A stretch of DNA of 39,221 nucleotides, from the NCBI GenBank assembly GCA_947485165.1, contig CANKRG010000017.1, forward strand, positions 1-39,221, written 5' to 3'. Every line of letters starts with the position of its first letter. The first letter of the stretch is position 1. Made by a program: the position numbers and the translations under genes. This document shows positions 1-10,101 of the stretch, piece after piece. This DNA is from Comamonadaceae bacterium. GTDB lineage: Bacteria; Pseudomonadota; Gammaproteobacteria; Burkholderiales; Burkholderiaceae_C. A model generated the notes under the pieces. The model was given only the letters and a program-made list of their open reading frames with translations, was not told the origin of the DNA and did no database searches.

Positions 1-2770
1 ACTCAACCAAGGTATTTTCAAATCGCAAAGGCCAAACGCTTTGCGCGGGCTTGTTAAAAGGTGTGGGTAAGTTGAGGCCCATCCCCTGCAAATTGGTTTG
101 AACCGAAACCTCTGTTTGATCTTCAACAAATCGCAACTGCGCTGTGTAAGCCGTGCTTCCAGTGGCGTTTTTTGCAAGTTGCGGAATAAAACTGAGTTCA
201 CTAGCTCGCTGCAAGCCAAGGGCACTGGCCACCCCTTGACCGTTGATAACAACGCCACGCCCAGTGGGCGTTAACGTTGGGTCGTTTAATCGCAAATTGC
301 CACCTTCAAAACGAACCGCATCACCAAACATGACGGCCTGCGCATCTTGAATCAGAAATCCTTTGTCCGCGAATCGGAGCAAGCCCTTGACTTGTCCGAT
401 CACTGGTGTGAGCGGTGTCATACGAACATCATTGCCGAGAAAAGCAATATCACCTTTGACACGTGTTTTTGTAAAATCACCTATCGGCAGTGACAATCCC
501 ACTTTGAAATCAACCAAGCCCGTTGCAGTCGCCTTGCTCAAAGACTGGTTGGTGATGCCATACAAAGGCGATTTGTTGACGAATCCCAAAAGATCCGTCA
601 AAGAACTTTTACCCTGCGCCGTCACATTGACAACCGTCGCGCTTAAGTCTGGGATAGCAACCACCGATTGCGCGATCGCGATACCCGACAAACCGACCAC
701 TTCAGCACTGGTGTTTTTCACACTCAGACTGGTTCTGTCAAGCACCATCTCACCGGCGACTTTGCTCAATTCAGGCCATGGTAGATCTGATGGGTCTTGC
801 AATTTTCTAGGCACATACGCTACACGCGCATTGTTGAATTTTGCGGTGATTTTGAAATCACCTTGATTCGCTTTTGCGGCAGGAATATCCCAAACCTCAC
901 CCTTGATTTTAAAATCGACCTCACTTGCCTTGCCTTCGACGAGCAAATCTCGCACGTACTCACGCGCTTTTTTCTGAATGCCTAGCGGCAAATAGCGCGA
1001 CACTTTTGATAACTCGGCATCGGTCAATTTTGCGTTTAAATCCAATATCCCGGGAAATCTGCTTTTGTTGATGGCTGTTGCCGGATCACTGGTTTTCCAG
1101 GTCAGTTGCGCTGTACCTTTTGCATCTGCGTTTTTAAAACTCAGATTAGCCACGGACACCTCAATCATGGAATCAGCCGTAGCGCCAGAAACTGCTTTAC
1201 TTTTAGCAACTGCTGGCGTGATTCGCCAAACGACATCTGCACTCAATTGATCAACCGGTATCACCGCATTGTCGAACAAGCCAGGCAGATCAAGAGCGCC
1301 TTTATCAATCGTTATTTTTGCTTTTCCACCGGCTGAGCTCAGATCAAAATCAACACTGGCACCGCGAAAGCCAGGCCGCCCCGCCGATTCATGCTTATCG
1401 ACACCCTCTCCAACTTGTTGGCTGCTGGCTTTGGCTGAGATTTGTACCCCTTTGATGACACCCTTCGCTTTCAAGTCTTGCGGTGCATCTGGATAACCCC
1501 GCCAATGCGCGGTTACTGACTCAACCACACCTTGGGGTGCCAAGCTGGTAAGCAGCTCATGCGTTGAAGCACCCAAAGGAATTTTGTTGGCGATCAAGCT
1601 GATGACTGCCAAATCTAGCTTATCCGCCTTGAAGTCGTTGATGCTCTGCGTGGCATCAAATGTATCAATAGCGCCATTGTTCTCATCAGTACTCGTGGGG
1701 TTTGTGGGGTTTGTTTGTGAGAACAACATATTGCCGCCTGGCCAGCGCAAACCATCTCGCGTTTGAAACTGCAAATTTTGGGTAGCTGCTTCAAAGCCTT
1801 GCTTCAGCTTGCGCCCTACCAAGCGCCCAGACATAGACTGCAAAGCCAAGGGCTCTAAACCCTTGCCCAGTGTCGCATCCACTTGCGAAAGCGCGACATC
1901 TGCGGTGGTGCTGACCCACTCTCCCTTGGCAATACTCGTCCAGGCTTTTAAAGCGCCAACACCACGCCCCGACTGACCATCGAGCTTGATATAACGGCTG
2001 ATTTCAGACACATCAATTTTGGCAAAATCCGTAAAAATTTGTCCTGACCAGGCTTTGACATTGCCTTTGTCCATCGACAACAGAGATTGTGTGAACAGCC
2101 CACGCATTGAAAACCGATCACCCCAAACCGCTGGCGGTGTTGCATCCAAACGCAACTCGTGTTTGTTCAAAGGGTTGCGCGACACAAAATCGACTTGGCT
2201 CAGCGTCAGCGGTGGTGGCACTCCCAAAGCACCGTTGGGCATTTCATCCACCCAGTGCACCATGCCATTGCGGATGGCGAACTCGGGTTGTGAGAAAAAC
2301 CAATCTGCACCACCAGAGCTTTTGTCGTCTTTGGAAAAATCCAAACCCGCAATGGTTAATTTCCCTTGCACGTCGCGTCGAATGTTCAATTCTGGAGACT
2401 CTATCAAAATTTGCTCAACATTCAATTGCAGCAAAGATGCGGGTGACACTGATGCCAGAATACGTGGCAATTTCAAAGCTTCACGCCCAGCCGCATCCAA
2501 CAAAGCAATGTCTTTGAGTTCAAATGAAGGAATAATGCCGACAGATTTGGCTGAAATTTCACCAATTTTGACGGGAATACCCAGCACCAAACTAGCCTCG
2601 ATTTCCAACCGTGGGCGAAGTTCGCCAATTCGCGGCACAATCACCCAATGCAGTGCCATCCAAGCCAACGCGAAAATAACCCATGCCGCAATAGCCAAGC
2701 CCAGCAGCAGCTTGCTCAGTGCGGCGGTCATGGTCCAAAGTTTGAGGGTGGATGCTTGGGCTTGATTCAT
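1..2770 (-). CDS. YhdP/AsmA-like envelope protein, 5' part (runs off left edge)
   Basis: The frame from the ATG at 2768-2770 is open on the minus strand for about 923 codons to the left edge; I checked roughly the first 2050 window bases for in-frame stops and found none. The protein starts with a short cytoplasmic stretch and one membrane helix at about residues 15-37 (LLLGLAIAAWVIFALAW), followed by a long, beta-rich, probably periplasmic region. This fits the YhdP family (TIGR02099/DUF3971, AsmA-like), usually about 1,250-1,400 residues, so about 350-450 C-terminal residues should lie outside the window. E. coli YhdP takes part in phospholipid transport to the outer membrane; the same role here is inferred. 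It is divergent from glnE, with only 64 bp between the start codons. Plus-strand ORFs across this interval are shadows. Confidence 0.8.
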   Translation of the reverse strand, partial: MNQAQASTLKLWTMTAALSKLLLGLAIAAWVIFALAWMALHWVIVPRIGELRPRLEIEASLVLGIPVKIGEISAKSVGIIPSFELKDIALLDAAGREALKLPRILASVSPASLLQLNVEQILIESPELNIRRDVQGKLTIAGLDFSKDDKSSGGADWFFSQPEFAIRNGMVHWVDEMPNGALGVPPPLTLSQVDFVSRNPLNKHELRLDATPPAVWGDRFSMRGLFTQSLLSMDKGNVKAWSGQIFTDFAKIDVSEISRYIKLDGQSGRGVGALKAWTSIAKGEWVSTTADVALSQVDATLGKGLEPLALQSMSGRLVGRKLKQGFEAATQNLQFQTRDGLRWPGGNMLFSQTNPTNPTSTDENNGAIDTFDATQSINDFKADKLDLAVISLIANKIPLGASTHELLTSLAPQGVVESVTAHWRGYPDAPQDLKAKGVIKGVQISAKASSQQVGEGVDKHESAGRPGFRGASVDFDLSSAGGKAKITIDKGALDLPGLFDNAVIPVDQLSADVVWRITPAVAKSKAVSGATADSMIEVSVANLSFKNADAKGTAQLTWKTSDPATAINKSRFPGILDLNAKLTDAELSKVSRYLPLGIQKKAREYVRDLLVEGKASEVDFKIKGEVWDIPAAKANQGDFKITAKFNNARVAYVPRKLQDPSDLPWPELSKVAGEMVLDRTSLSVKNTSAEVVGLSGIAIAQSVVAIPDLSATVVNVTAQGKSSLTDLLGFVNKSPLYGITNQSLSKATATGLVDFKVGLSLPIGDFTKTRVKGDIAFLGNDVRMTPLTPVIGQVKGLLRFADKGFLIQDAQAVMFGDAVRFEGGNLRLNDPTLTPTGRGVVINGQGVASALGLQRASELSFIPQLAKNATGSTAYTAQLRFVEDQTEVSVQTNLQGMGLNLPTPFNKPAQSVWPLRFENTLVE

Positions 2771-2834
2771 AACTTACAGATCACAATTATGACGTGTCCG
2801 TACCCCTATAGTTCCAGCGACCGACGATAGAGAC

Positions 2835-5582
2835 ATGCTTTGTAACGATTTACCTGATAACAACGCAATGCCTAGTCGGCACGGCTTTGCCAACTATTCA
2901 CGGTTTTTTCAGCGCATTGACAGGCGCTACGCTGATTTTTTAGCCTTGCTTGCACCAGGCGCACCACAGCGTGCCGCCATGCAAAACACCTACGACGCCT
3001 TTCTCGGCAAAGGCTTAGAGGTCAGCGCTGCATTGCGTATTTTGCGACAACTGGTGATGCACAGGCTCATTCAATTGGATTGCGAACAGCATGCAGCCCT
3101 CAGCGTCGTCACCCGTGCGGTGACTGACTTGGCCGAATTGGCGCTAGAAATAGCATTAAAAACCGCTTATGAAGAGCTAGCTTCACGCCACGGTGCTCCT
3201 CTGAATTCAGCGCACATGTGGATCGTTGGCATGGGCAAGCTGGGGGCGCGTGAACTCAACGTCTCCAGCGACATCGACCTGATTTACGTCTACGACCAAG
3301 ACGGCGATACTGCTGGCAACGCTGAAGGTCGCAACAAAATCTCCATCCACGAGTATTTTGCCAAAGCCGTCAAAATTGTTTATGACTTGGTGGGCGCGAC
3401 GACAGAGCATGGCTTCGTCTTTCGGGTCGATTTAGCGCTGCGTCCGCACGGAAATTCTGGCTCTGCGGCGGTATCACTGGCTGGTTTGGAGCAATATTTG
3501 CAAGTCCAAGGCCGAGAGTGGGAACGCTTTGCGTGGTTGAAAAGCCGCGTGGTTGCGCCGCAAAGCAGCATCAGCAATGACTCAGCCAAAGCCTTGCGCG
3601 ATGTCGTTTTGCCGTTTGTCTTCAGAAAATACCTAGATTACAACGTTTTTGAGTCGTTGCGCACCCTACACCTGCAAATTCGCCAAGAATCTGCCCGCCG
3701 CAGCGCTGGCCGACCTGAGCGTGCCAATGACGTGAAACTCTCTCGTGGTGGCATCCGCGAAATTGAATTCACCGTGCAACTGCTACAAGTGGTGCGCGGC
3801 GGCCAATACCCCGAGCTGCGCAAACGCCCCACGCTGGATGCCCTGCAACGCGTCGCCCACGCGGGTCTGATGCCACAAGCCACCGCCGATGCACTGTGCC
3901 AAGCCTATGCGTTTTTGCGCCGCGTGGAACACCGCATTCAGTACCTGGACGACCAGCAAACCCACGCCATGCCCACGCAAGATGCTGATTTGCAGTGGAT
4001 AGCGCAGACGATGGGCTACAAAGACTGCGACAGCGATAGCTGCGCATTTTTGAGCGATTTGGATGCCCACCGCGAACTGGTAGCTAATGAGTTTGACAAA
4101 CTGTTGGGTGGTTTTCAGCAAACCAACCACAATGCACATTTAAAGGATTGCAGCACGCAAGCCTGCAAAGTTTGCCCTGCACCAGTAGCCTCAACTGCAA
4201 CTTCTGCGACAGAGTTTTCTAAACGCATTGCCGCTTTGTCCGAACACCCGCGCGTGCTCAACCTGCGCGAAGATGCCAGAAACCGCTTGATGCGCTTGGT
4301 GCAACGCACCAGCGCATGGCTGCAAGAAGGCCGTGTCAGCGAGTTGGCAGCTTTGCGAAGCGCAGATTTTTTAGAGCCTCTGTTGCGCCGTGAAAGTTAT
4401 TTGTCCTTGCTGTGGGAGCGCCCCATGGTGCACGAGCGCCTGCTGAAGCTCCTAGGCAGTGCCCGCTGGCCAGCCAGCTACCTGCTCAAGCACCCCGGTG
4501 TGATGGACGAACTGGCTGGCGATGCTTGGTTGACCGAGCGTTTTGAGCCGCCAGCGTTTGAAGCCGAGCTCGCCTTGCGCCTCAAATCCCTGAAATCAAG
4601 CGGCCAAGACGATGTGGAAACCCTGCTCAACCTGCTGCGCCGCGCCCACCATGCCGAGCTGTTCCGCACCTTGGCGCGCGATATTGAAGGCCAGCTCACC
4701 GTCGAGCAAGTGGCTGACGACCTGAGTGCCTTGGCCGACACGATGCTGCGCGTCACCGTGGCATGGTGCTGGGAGCGGCACAAAAACAAACATCTAAACC
4801 ACCCACAAATCGCCATCATTGGCTACGGCAAACTGGGTGGCAAAGAGCTGGGCTATGGCAGCGACTTGGACATTGTGTTCATCTACGAAGACACAGACGA
4901 AAATTCTGGTGAAATATACAGTTCATTCGTGCGAAAACTCATCACTTGGCTGGACACCAAAACCTCAGAAGGCGATTTGTTCGAAATCGACACCGCACTG
5001 CGCCCCAACGGCAACTCTGGTTTGCTAGTGACAAGCTTTGCAGCTTTCTCTGACTATCAAGAAAAACGCGGCAGCAACACCGCCTGGACGTGGGAACACC
5101 AAGCCATGACCCGTGCCCGCTTTGTGGCTGGCTACGAGCCCCTGCGCGCCAAATTCGACCAAATCCGCCAAAATGTCATCTCCGCCCCGCGTGATCTACC
5201 CGCCTTGCAGCAAGAAATCATCGCCATGCGCGACAAAGTCCGCGCCGCCCACCCCGTCAAATTTGACCAATTCGACGTCAAACACAGCCCCGGCGGCATG
5301 GTCGATGCCGAATTTGCCATGCAATTTCTGGTACTCGCCCACAGCGCGGCGCACCCTGAATTGCAAGGCAACGTGGGGAATATTGCGCTGATGCAACTAG
5401 CCGAAGCAGCTGGCTTGCTCCCCGCAGGTGTGGGTGAAGCCGCAGCAGACGCCTACCGCAGCCTGCGCCACGTGCAACACGTAGCGCGGCTGGATGAAGC
5501 GCCTACGCATGTGTCTAGCGCTGAATTACACGTAGAACGGGATGCCATGTTGGCACTGTGGAACACTGTATTTGCTATATAA
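2835..5582 (+). CDS. glnE: Bifunctional glutamine synthetase adenylyltransferase / adenylyl-removing enzyme
   Basis: 915 residues, close to the usual ~945. GlnE adds AMP to and removes it from glutamine synthetase in response to PII, setting nitrogen assimilation in the cytosol. It has two nucleotidyltransferase domains. The N-terminal deadenylylase half carries GMGKLGARELNVSSDIDLI at about residues 131-149. The C-terminal adenylylase half carries GYGKLGGKELGYGSDLDIV at about residues 663-681. Each ends in the metal-binding SDxD pair. The ATG at 2835 is the first in frame and no strong ribosome binding site precedes it; a start a few codons later is possible. The last codons (..FAI, then TAA) lie in a dispersed repeat beginning at 5573, so the extreme C-terminus is repeat-derived. 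It converges with rfaE2. Confidence 0.95.
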   Translation: MLCNDLPDNNAMPSRHGFANYSRFFQRIDRRYADFLALLAPGAPQRAAMQNTYDAFLGKGLEVSAALRILRQLVMHRLIQLDCEQHAALSVVTRAVTDLAELALEIALKTAYEELASRHGAPLNSAHMWIVGMGKLGARELNVSSDIDLIYVYDQDGDTAGNAEGRNKISIHEYFAKAVKIVYDLVGATTEHGFVFRVDLALRPHGNSGSAAVSLAGLEQYLQVQGREWERFAWLKSRVVAPQSSISNDSAKALRDVVLPFVFRKYLDYNVFESLRTLHLQIRQESARRSAGRPERANDVKLSRGGIREIEFTVQLLQVVRGGQYPELRKRPTLDALQRVAHAGLMPQATADALCQAYAFLRRVEHRIQYLDDQQTHAMPTQDADLQWIAQTMGYKDCDSDSCAFLSDLDAHRELVANEFDKLLGGFQQTNHNAHLKDCSTQACKVCPAPVASTATSATEFSKRIAALSEHPRVLNLREDARNRLMRLVQRTSAWLQEGRVSELAALRSADFLEPLLRRESYLSLLWERPMVHERLLKLLGSARWPASYLLKHPGVMDELAGDAWLTERFEPPAFEAELALRLKSLKSSGQDDVETLLNLLRRAHHAELFRTLARDIEGQLTVEQVADDLSALADTMLRVTVAWCWERHKNKHLNHPQIAIIGYGKLGGKELGYGSDLDIVFIYEDTDENSGEIYSSFVRKLITWLDTKTSEGDLFEIDTALRPNGNSGLLVTSFAAFSDYQEKRGSNTAWTWEHQAMTRARFVAGYEPLRAKFDQIRQNVISAPRDLPALQQEIIAMRDKVRAAHPVKFDQFDVKHSPGGMVDAEFAMQFLVLAHSAAHPELQGNVGNIALMQLAEAAGLLPAGVGEAAADAYRSLRHVQHVARLDEAPTHVSSAELHVERDAMLALWNTVFAI

Positions 5583-5657
5583 TTAATAGCAATTTAGGCA
5601 ATAAATACGCCGGCTAGAGGCATATTTACTCCTCTAAAATCGATGCTCTAGCTATTT
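5573..5657 (+). repeat. Dispersed repeat, copy A (full length, ~85 bp)
   Basis: AT-rich element starting GCTATAT, with the core GGCAATAAATACGCCGGCTA, a short inverted repeat GAGG..CCTC and an end AGCTATTT. It matches copy B (9068-9151) along its length and at least eight shorter copies in the window. It fills the gap between convergent glnE and rfaE2, carrying the TAA of glnE and the TAG of rfaE2. Confidence 0.85.
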
Positions 5658-6124
5658 GATCGAATCTTAGCCACCAGCGCCGTTGTTGAATACCCTTCCA
5701 GAAACGGTAGCGCCAGCGCCTTCCCGCCGTAGCTTTCCACCAGCTGCGCCTCTTTCAACTTGCCCATGTCGTAATCGCCACCTTTGACGATAATTTGCGG
5801 GCGCAGTTCGTTGATGATTTCTAGTGGGGTGTCCTCATCAAACCACGTCACCAAGCTGACGGATTCGAGAGCGGCTATCAGGGTGGCGCGGTCGGTGTCG
5901 GTGTTCAGGGGGCGGTCTGGGCCTTTGCCTAGGCGCTTGGCGGATGCGTCAGTGTTCAGCGCAACGACCAAGCTACCACCCAAGCTGCGGGCTTGGGATA
6001 GGTAAGTGACGTGGCCGGCGTGCAGGACGTCGAACACACCGTTGGTGAAGACGACGGGCTGCGGCAAGGTTTTGACGCGGGCTGCTGCATCCAGTCGCGA
6101 GGTTATTTTGTCTAGAAAAGTCAA
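5648..6124 (-). CDS. rfaE2: D-glycero-beta-D-manno-heptose 1-phosphate adenylyltransferase
   Basis: 158 residues. It is the separate nucleotidyltransferase half of the HldE activity and makes ADP-heptose for the LPS inner core. The cytidylyltransferase-like signature FTNGVFDVLHAGH (HxGH motif) is at about residues 27-39, and GGDYD follows near residue 117. The length matches stand-alone RfaE2. The only plausible start in frame is TTG at 6122-6124, because an in-frame stop lies at 6137-6139. The G-rich Shine-Dalgarno-like stretch belongs to the neighbouring MITE (6128-6237), which seems to have inserted right at the gene's 5' end. The stop codon TAG comes from dispersed repeat copy A. It lies downstream of the GST gene on the same strand. 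Confidence 0.92.
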   Translation of the reverse strand: MTFLDKITSRLDAAARVKTLPQPVVFTNGVFDVLHAGHVTYLSQARSLGGSLVVALNTDASAKRLGKGPDRPLNTDTDRATLIAALESVSLVTWFDEDTPLEIINELRPQIIVKGGDYDMGKLKEAQLVESYGGKALALPFLEGYSTTALVAKIRSNS

Positions 6125-6127
6125 GTC

Positions 6128-6237
6128 AAATCCCCCTCAATCCCCCTTTTACAAAGTGGGAAGTAAGTCAAAAATCCCACACACAAAATTCGACTGTGTT
6201 GTTCCCTACTTTGAAAAAGGAGGGCTAGGGGGGATTT
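6128..6237. mobile_element. Hairpin MITE-like element with AAATCCCCC ends
   Basis: About 110 bp with imperfect inverted ends: AAATCCCCC..CCCCCTTTTACAAAGT on the left, and ACTTTGAAAAAGG..GGGGGGATTT on the right. I recall similar AAATCCCCC hairpin repeats in many bacterial genomes. It encodes nothing. It lies between the GST gene and rfaE2 and would form a long hairpin in a shared transcript. Confidence 0.7.
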
Positions 6238-6248
6238 AATCTTGGTGC

Positions 6249-6866
6249 TCAAGCCGGAATCGTGTCCATAAAGCTCTGCTTTAACATCAGCTTTTCTTGC
6301 AATTTGGCCAGATTGGGGTACGAGTCGCGCCAATCGATGCTGGGGAAGCGGAAATCTAAGTAGCCCAAAGCACTGCCCACGGCAATGTCTGACAAACTGA
6401 GAAGGATGCCGGAGCAGTACGGTTTATCGCCTAGGCCGGTGCTCATGGCTTTCAGGCTGACGTGGATCTTGACCATTTGACGGTCTATCCACGCTTGGCT
6501 GCGTTGCTCTTCGGTACGACCTGCCCAAGTGGCTTCTAAACGTGCCAAGATGGAAGCATCCAGCAGGCCATCGGCCAATGCTTCCCAGGTTTTGACTTCG
6601 GCGCGCTCACGGCCAGAGGCGGGAATGAGCTTACCCACAGGAGACAAAATGTCGAGGTATTCGACGATCACACGAGAGTCAAACAAAGCTTCCCCCGCGT
6701 CCAAAATCAAGCACGGCACTTTACCCAACGGGTTGGCGTGGTAGATGGTCGTGTCTGCCGCCCACACGTTTTCTTCAACAAACGTGTACTCAAGTTTTTT
6801 CTCGGCCATCACAATGCGTACTTTACGCACATAGGGGCTGGTGGTCGCGCCAATCAGTCTTAACAT
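6249..6866 (-). CDS. Glutathione S-transferase family protein
   Basis: 205 residues, the usual length for a cytosolic GST. The N-terminal thioredoxin-like domain begins MLRLIGATTSPYVRKVRI; the Ser near residue 9 is the likely glutathione-activating residue. The conserved cis-Pro is in GKVPCL, and the D/E-S pair typical of the glutathione site is in ALFDSRVI. An all-helical C-terminal domain follows from about residue 85. It resembles YibF-type GSTs. The substrate cannot be read from sequence. It is divergent from purB and upstream of rfaE2 on the same strand, but the MITE separates the two. Confidence 0.88.
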   Translation of the reverse strand: MLRLIGATTSPYVRKVRIVMAEKKLEYTFVEENVWAADTTIYHANPLGKVPCLILDAGEALFDSRVIVEYLDILSPVGKLIPASGRERAEVKTWEALADGLLDASILARLEATWAGRTEEQRSQAWIDRQMVKIHVSLKAMSTGLGDKPYCSGILLSLSDIAVGSALGYLDFRFPSIDWRDSYPNLAKLQEKLMLKQSFMDTIPA

Positions 6867-6881
6867 TCAATTCATTCGTAG

Positions 6882-8477
<1,596 letters not shown>

Positions 8478-8480
8478 TTT

Positions 8481-9041
8481 ATGGCCATCAAATCCACCAT
8501 TTTCAAGGCCAGTTTGTCGATTGCGGACATTGACCACAACTACTACGCCGACCACCAGTTCACCCTCGCCCGCCACCCCAGCGAGACGGACGAGCGCATG
8601 ATGATCCGCCTCGTTGCGATGGCTTTACAAGCCCACCAGCTGCAAACCGTCTGCGGCGGTGATGGCACACTGGCGTTTGGCGCGGGGTTGAGCAATCCGG
8701 ATGAACCAGACGTCTGGCTACGCGACTTCACCCAAGCGACGCGGTTATGGATTGAGGTGGGTGCCCCCGAAGAAAAACCGATTTTGCGCGCCTGCGGCAA
8801 GTCGGATTCCATGATGGTGTATTGCTTCAACCACGCTGCCGAGATCTGGTGGAAAGCCATCGAAAACAAGGTCAGCCGTGCCAAAAACCTGCAAGTCTGG
8901 CGCGTCCCCACGCTGCAATCGCAAGAACTAGCCAAACTCGCCACCCGCAGCATGCAGCTGCAGGCGACGATTCAAGAAGGCGCGCTGATGATGAGCGACG
9001 GCGCCAACACGATAGATGTGGAGTGCGTGCGCTGGCAGTGA
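8481..9041 (+). CDS. yaeQ: YaeQ family protein
   Basis: 186 residues, full length for the YaeQ family. It starts MAIKSTIFKASLSIADIDHN and contains HPSETDERMMIRLVA and the DVWLRDF block typical of the family. YaeQ proteins have a PD-(D/E)xK nuclease-like fold; the E. coli protein was once linked to RfaH-type suppression, but no firm biochemical role is known to me. It starts 3 bp after purB, which suggests translational coupling or at least a shared transcript. Its downstream flank is dispersed repeat copy B. Confidence 0.85.
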   Translation: MAIKSTIFKASLSIADIDHNYYADHQFTLARHPSETDERMMIRLVAMALQAHQLQTVCGGDGTLAFGAGLSNPDEPDVWLRDFTQATRLWIEVGAPEEKPILRACGKSDSMMVYCFNHAAEIWWKAIENKVSRAKNLQVWRVPTLQSQELAKLATRSMQLQATIQEGALMMSDGANTIDVECVRWQ

Positions 9042-9067
9042 GCTTGAGAACGTCAACTCTTTAACAT

Positions 9068-9151
9068 GCTATATTTAACATAGCATTGTATGCAATAAAT
9101 ACGCCGACTAGAGCCCTATTTAGCCTCTAAACTCAGCATTTCCAGCTATTT
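9068..9151 (+). repeat. Dispersed repeat, copy B (full length, ~84 bp)
   Basis: Starts GCTATATTT, with the core TGCAATAAATACGCCGACTA, then GAGCCCTATTTAGCCTC and an end AGCTATTT. It aligns with copy A over the whole length. It sits between convergent yaeQ and the DUF3717/DUF1289 gene and provides the latter's stop codon (TAG on the minus strand). Confidence 0.85.
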
Positions 9152-9571
9152 GGGCGACGAAACGCCTTCAGCCGCCCGCTCTGCGTAAGTGTTGAATCGC
9201 CAAGAAGTACTTTCCAGCGTGATGCGGTGCCAAGTGTCGCGCTTTTCTACCGGCGTCATGCCCGGCCAGTGCTGCACTTCTTCAAAAGTGCGGCCGCAAC
9301 CTTTGCAGTCCGCATCGCCTTGGCTGGTGGAGCAGATGGCGATGCAGGGCGTGTCTGGCGTGGTGTCGTACCAGACCAGCCAAGCAGCCATGGCTTTGGG
9401 CGGGAAGCCGACTGCAGCGGCGGTGTCTTGGCGATAGAAGACCATCAAAGCATACACCTCAGCCAGCGCCCGCAGCTCTGGGCACAGGGTGATGCCATCG
9501 GGCGAAGGACTGCGCTCGCGCCAGTAGTTGATGGCAGCTTCTAGGTCGGTGATGTGTAGGACGGCTTTCAA
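9146..9571 (-). CDS. DUF3717 + DUF1289 two-domain protein
   Basis: 141 residues. The first ~60 residues match DUF3717 (ITDLEAAINYWRERSPSPDG, then a conserved LCPELRALAEVYALM block). The second half is DUF1289, with the cysteine-rich pattern PCIAICSTS..DCKGCGRTFEEV, probably metal-binding. Function is unknown for both domains. Its stop codon lies in repeat copy B. A second DUF1289 gene occurs at 21676-21945. The gene appears monocistronic, with a ~150 bp divergent spacer to the membrane protein at 9721. Confidence 0.75.
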   Translation of the reverse strand: MKAVLHITDLEAAINYWRERSPSPDGITLCPELRALAEVYALMVFYRQDTAAAVGFPPKAMAAWLVWYDTTPDTPCIAICSTSQGDADCKGCGRTFEEVQHWPGMTPVEKRDTWHRITLESTSWRFNTYAERAAEGVSSPK

Positions 9572-9720
9572 GGTTATTTTGCGCTAGAAATCAAATAATG
9601 AATCAAACAACGAATCAATCACATATATGTATAAAAACTCAGTATTCGCCAATCATAGCGCAAATTGCCAAACCGTTCAAATGACTTCGAAAAGTAGTCT
9701 AAATCTAGTAACATAGCTTT

Positions 9721-10074
9721 ATGAAACTTCTACTCAGATGGCTACTTTTAGCCGCCGCCCTCCTCTTTGTCGCTTATGTTTACGATGGCGTCACGCTGAA
9801 TGGCTACCAAGCCGCGCTGATTGCCGCTTTCGTCATCGGCTTGCTCAACACCTTCGTGAAACCACTGTTGGTGATTTTGACGCTACCCGTCACCGTCATC
9901 ACCGTCGGTTTATTCCTTTTCGTCATCAATGCGCTGATGTTTTGGGGCGCTGCGTCGCTGTTGGACGGCTTCAACGTCACCGGTTTTAAGGCCGCGCTGA
10001 TTGGTTCGGTGCTTTACTCGATCTTGAGCTATTTGATCAACACGGCTGTGGATAGCTTGTTTTATAAGAAATAA
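9721..10074 (+). CDS. Small four-helix membrane protein, phage holin 4_2 (YvlD-like) family
   Basis: 117 residues with four hydrophobic segments at about 4-22, 30-52, 54-78 and 88-110, and short polar ends. The pattern, including FVIGLLNTFVKPLLVILTLP, is that of the family named 'phage holin family 4 superfamily IV' (YvlD). Despite the name these are widespread chromosomal inner-membrane proteins, and nothing phage-related lies nearby. The role is unknown. The ATG start follows an AT-rich leader without a strong Shine-Dalgarno sequence. Confidence 0.78.
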   Translation: MKLLLRWLLLAAALLFVAYVYDGVTLNGYQAALIAAFVIGLLNTFVKPLLVILTLPVTVITVGLFLFVINALMFWGAASLLDGFNVTGFKAALIGSVLYSILSYLINTAVDSLFYKK

Positions 10075-10101
10075 GTACTTCTTTTCGAGCTATTCCTCCT
10101 C

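Noticed and set aside
363-2765. Several plus-strand ORFs of 60-248 codons in the first 2.8 kb
   Set aside because: They are shadows of the single long minus-strand frame (YhdP-like), which has no stop in the checked part and gives a coherent protein.
3148-3187. Extra dispersed-repeat copy in glnE (AATAGCATTAAAAACCGC)
   Set aside because: Only a few bases agree; the core GGCAATAAATACG is missing.
9721-10074. Possible prophage because of a 'holin' gene
   Set aside because: The family name is misleading; these are ordinary chromosomal membrane proteins and no other phage gene is near.
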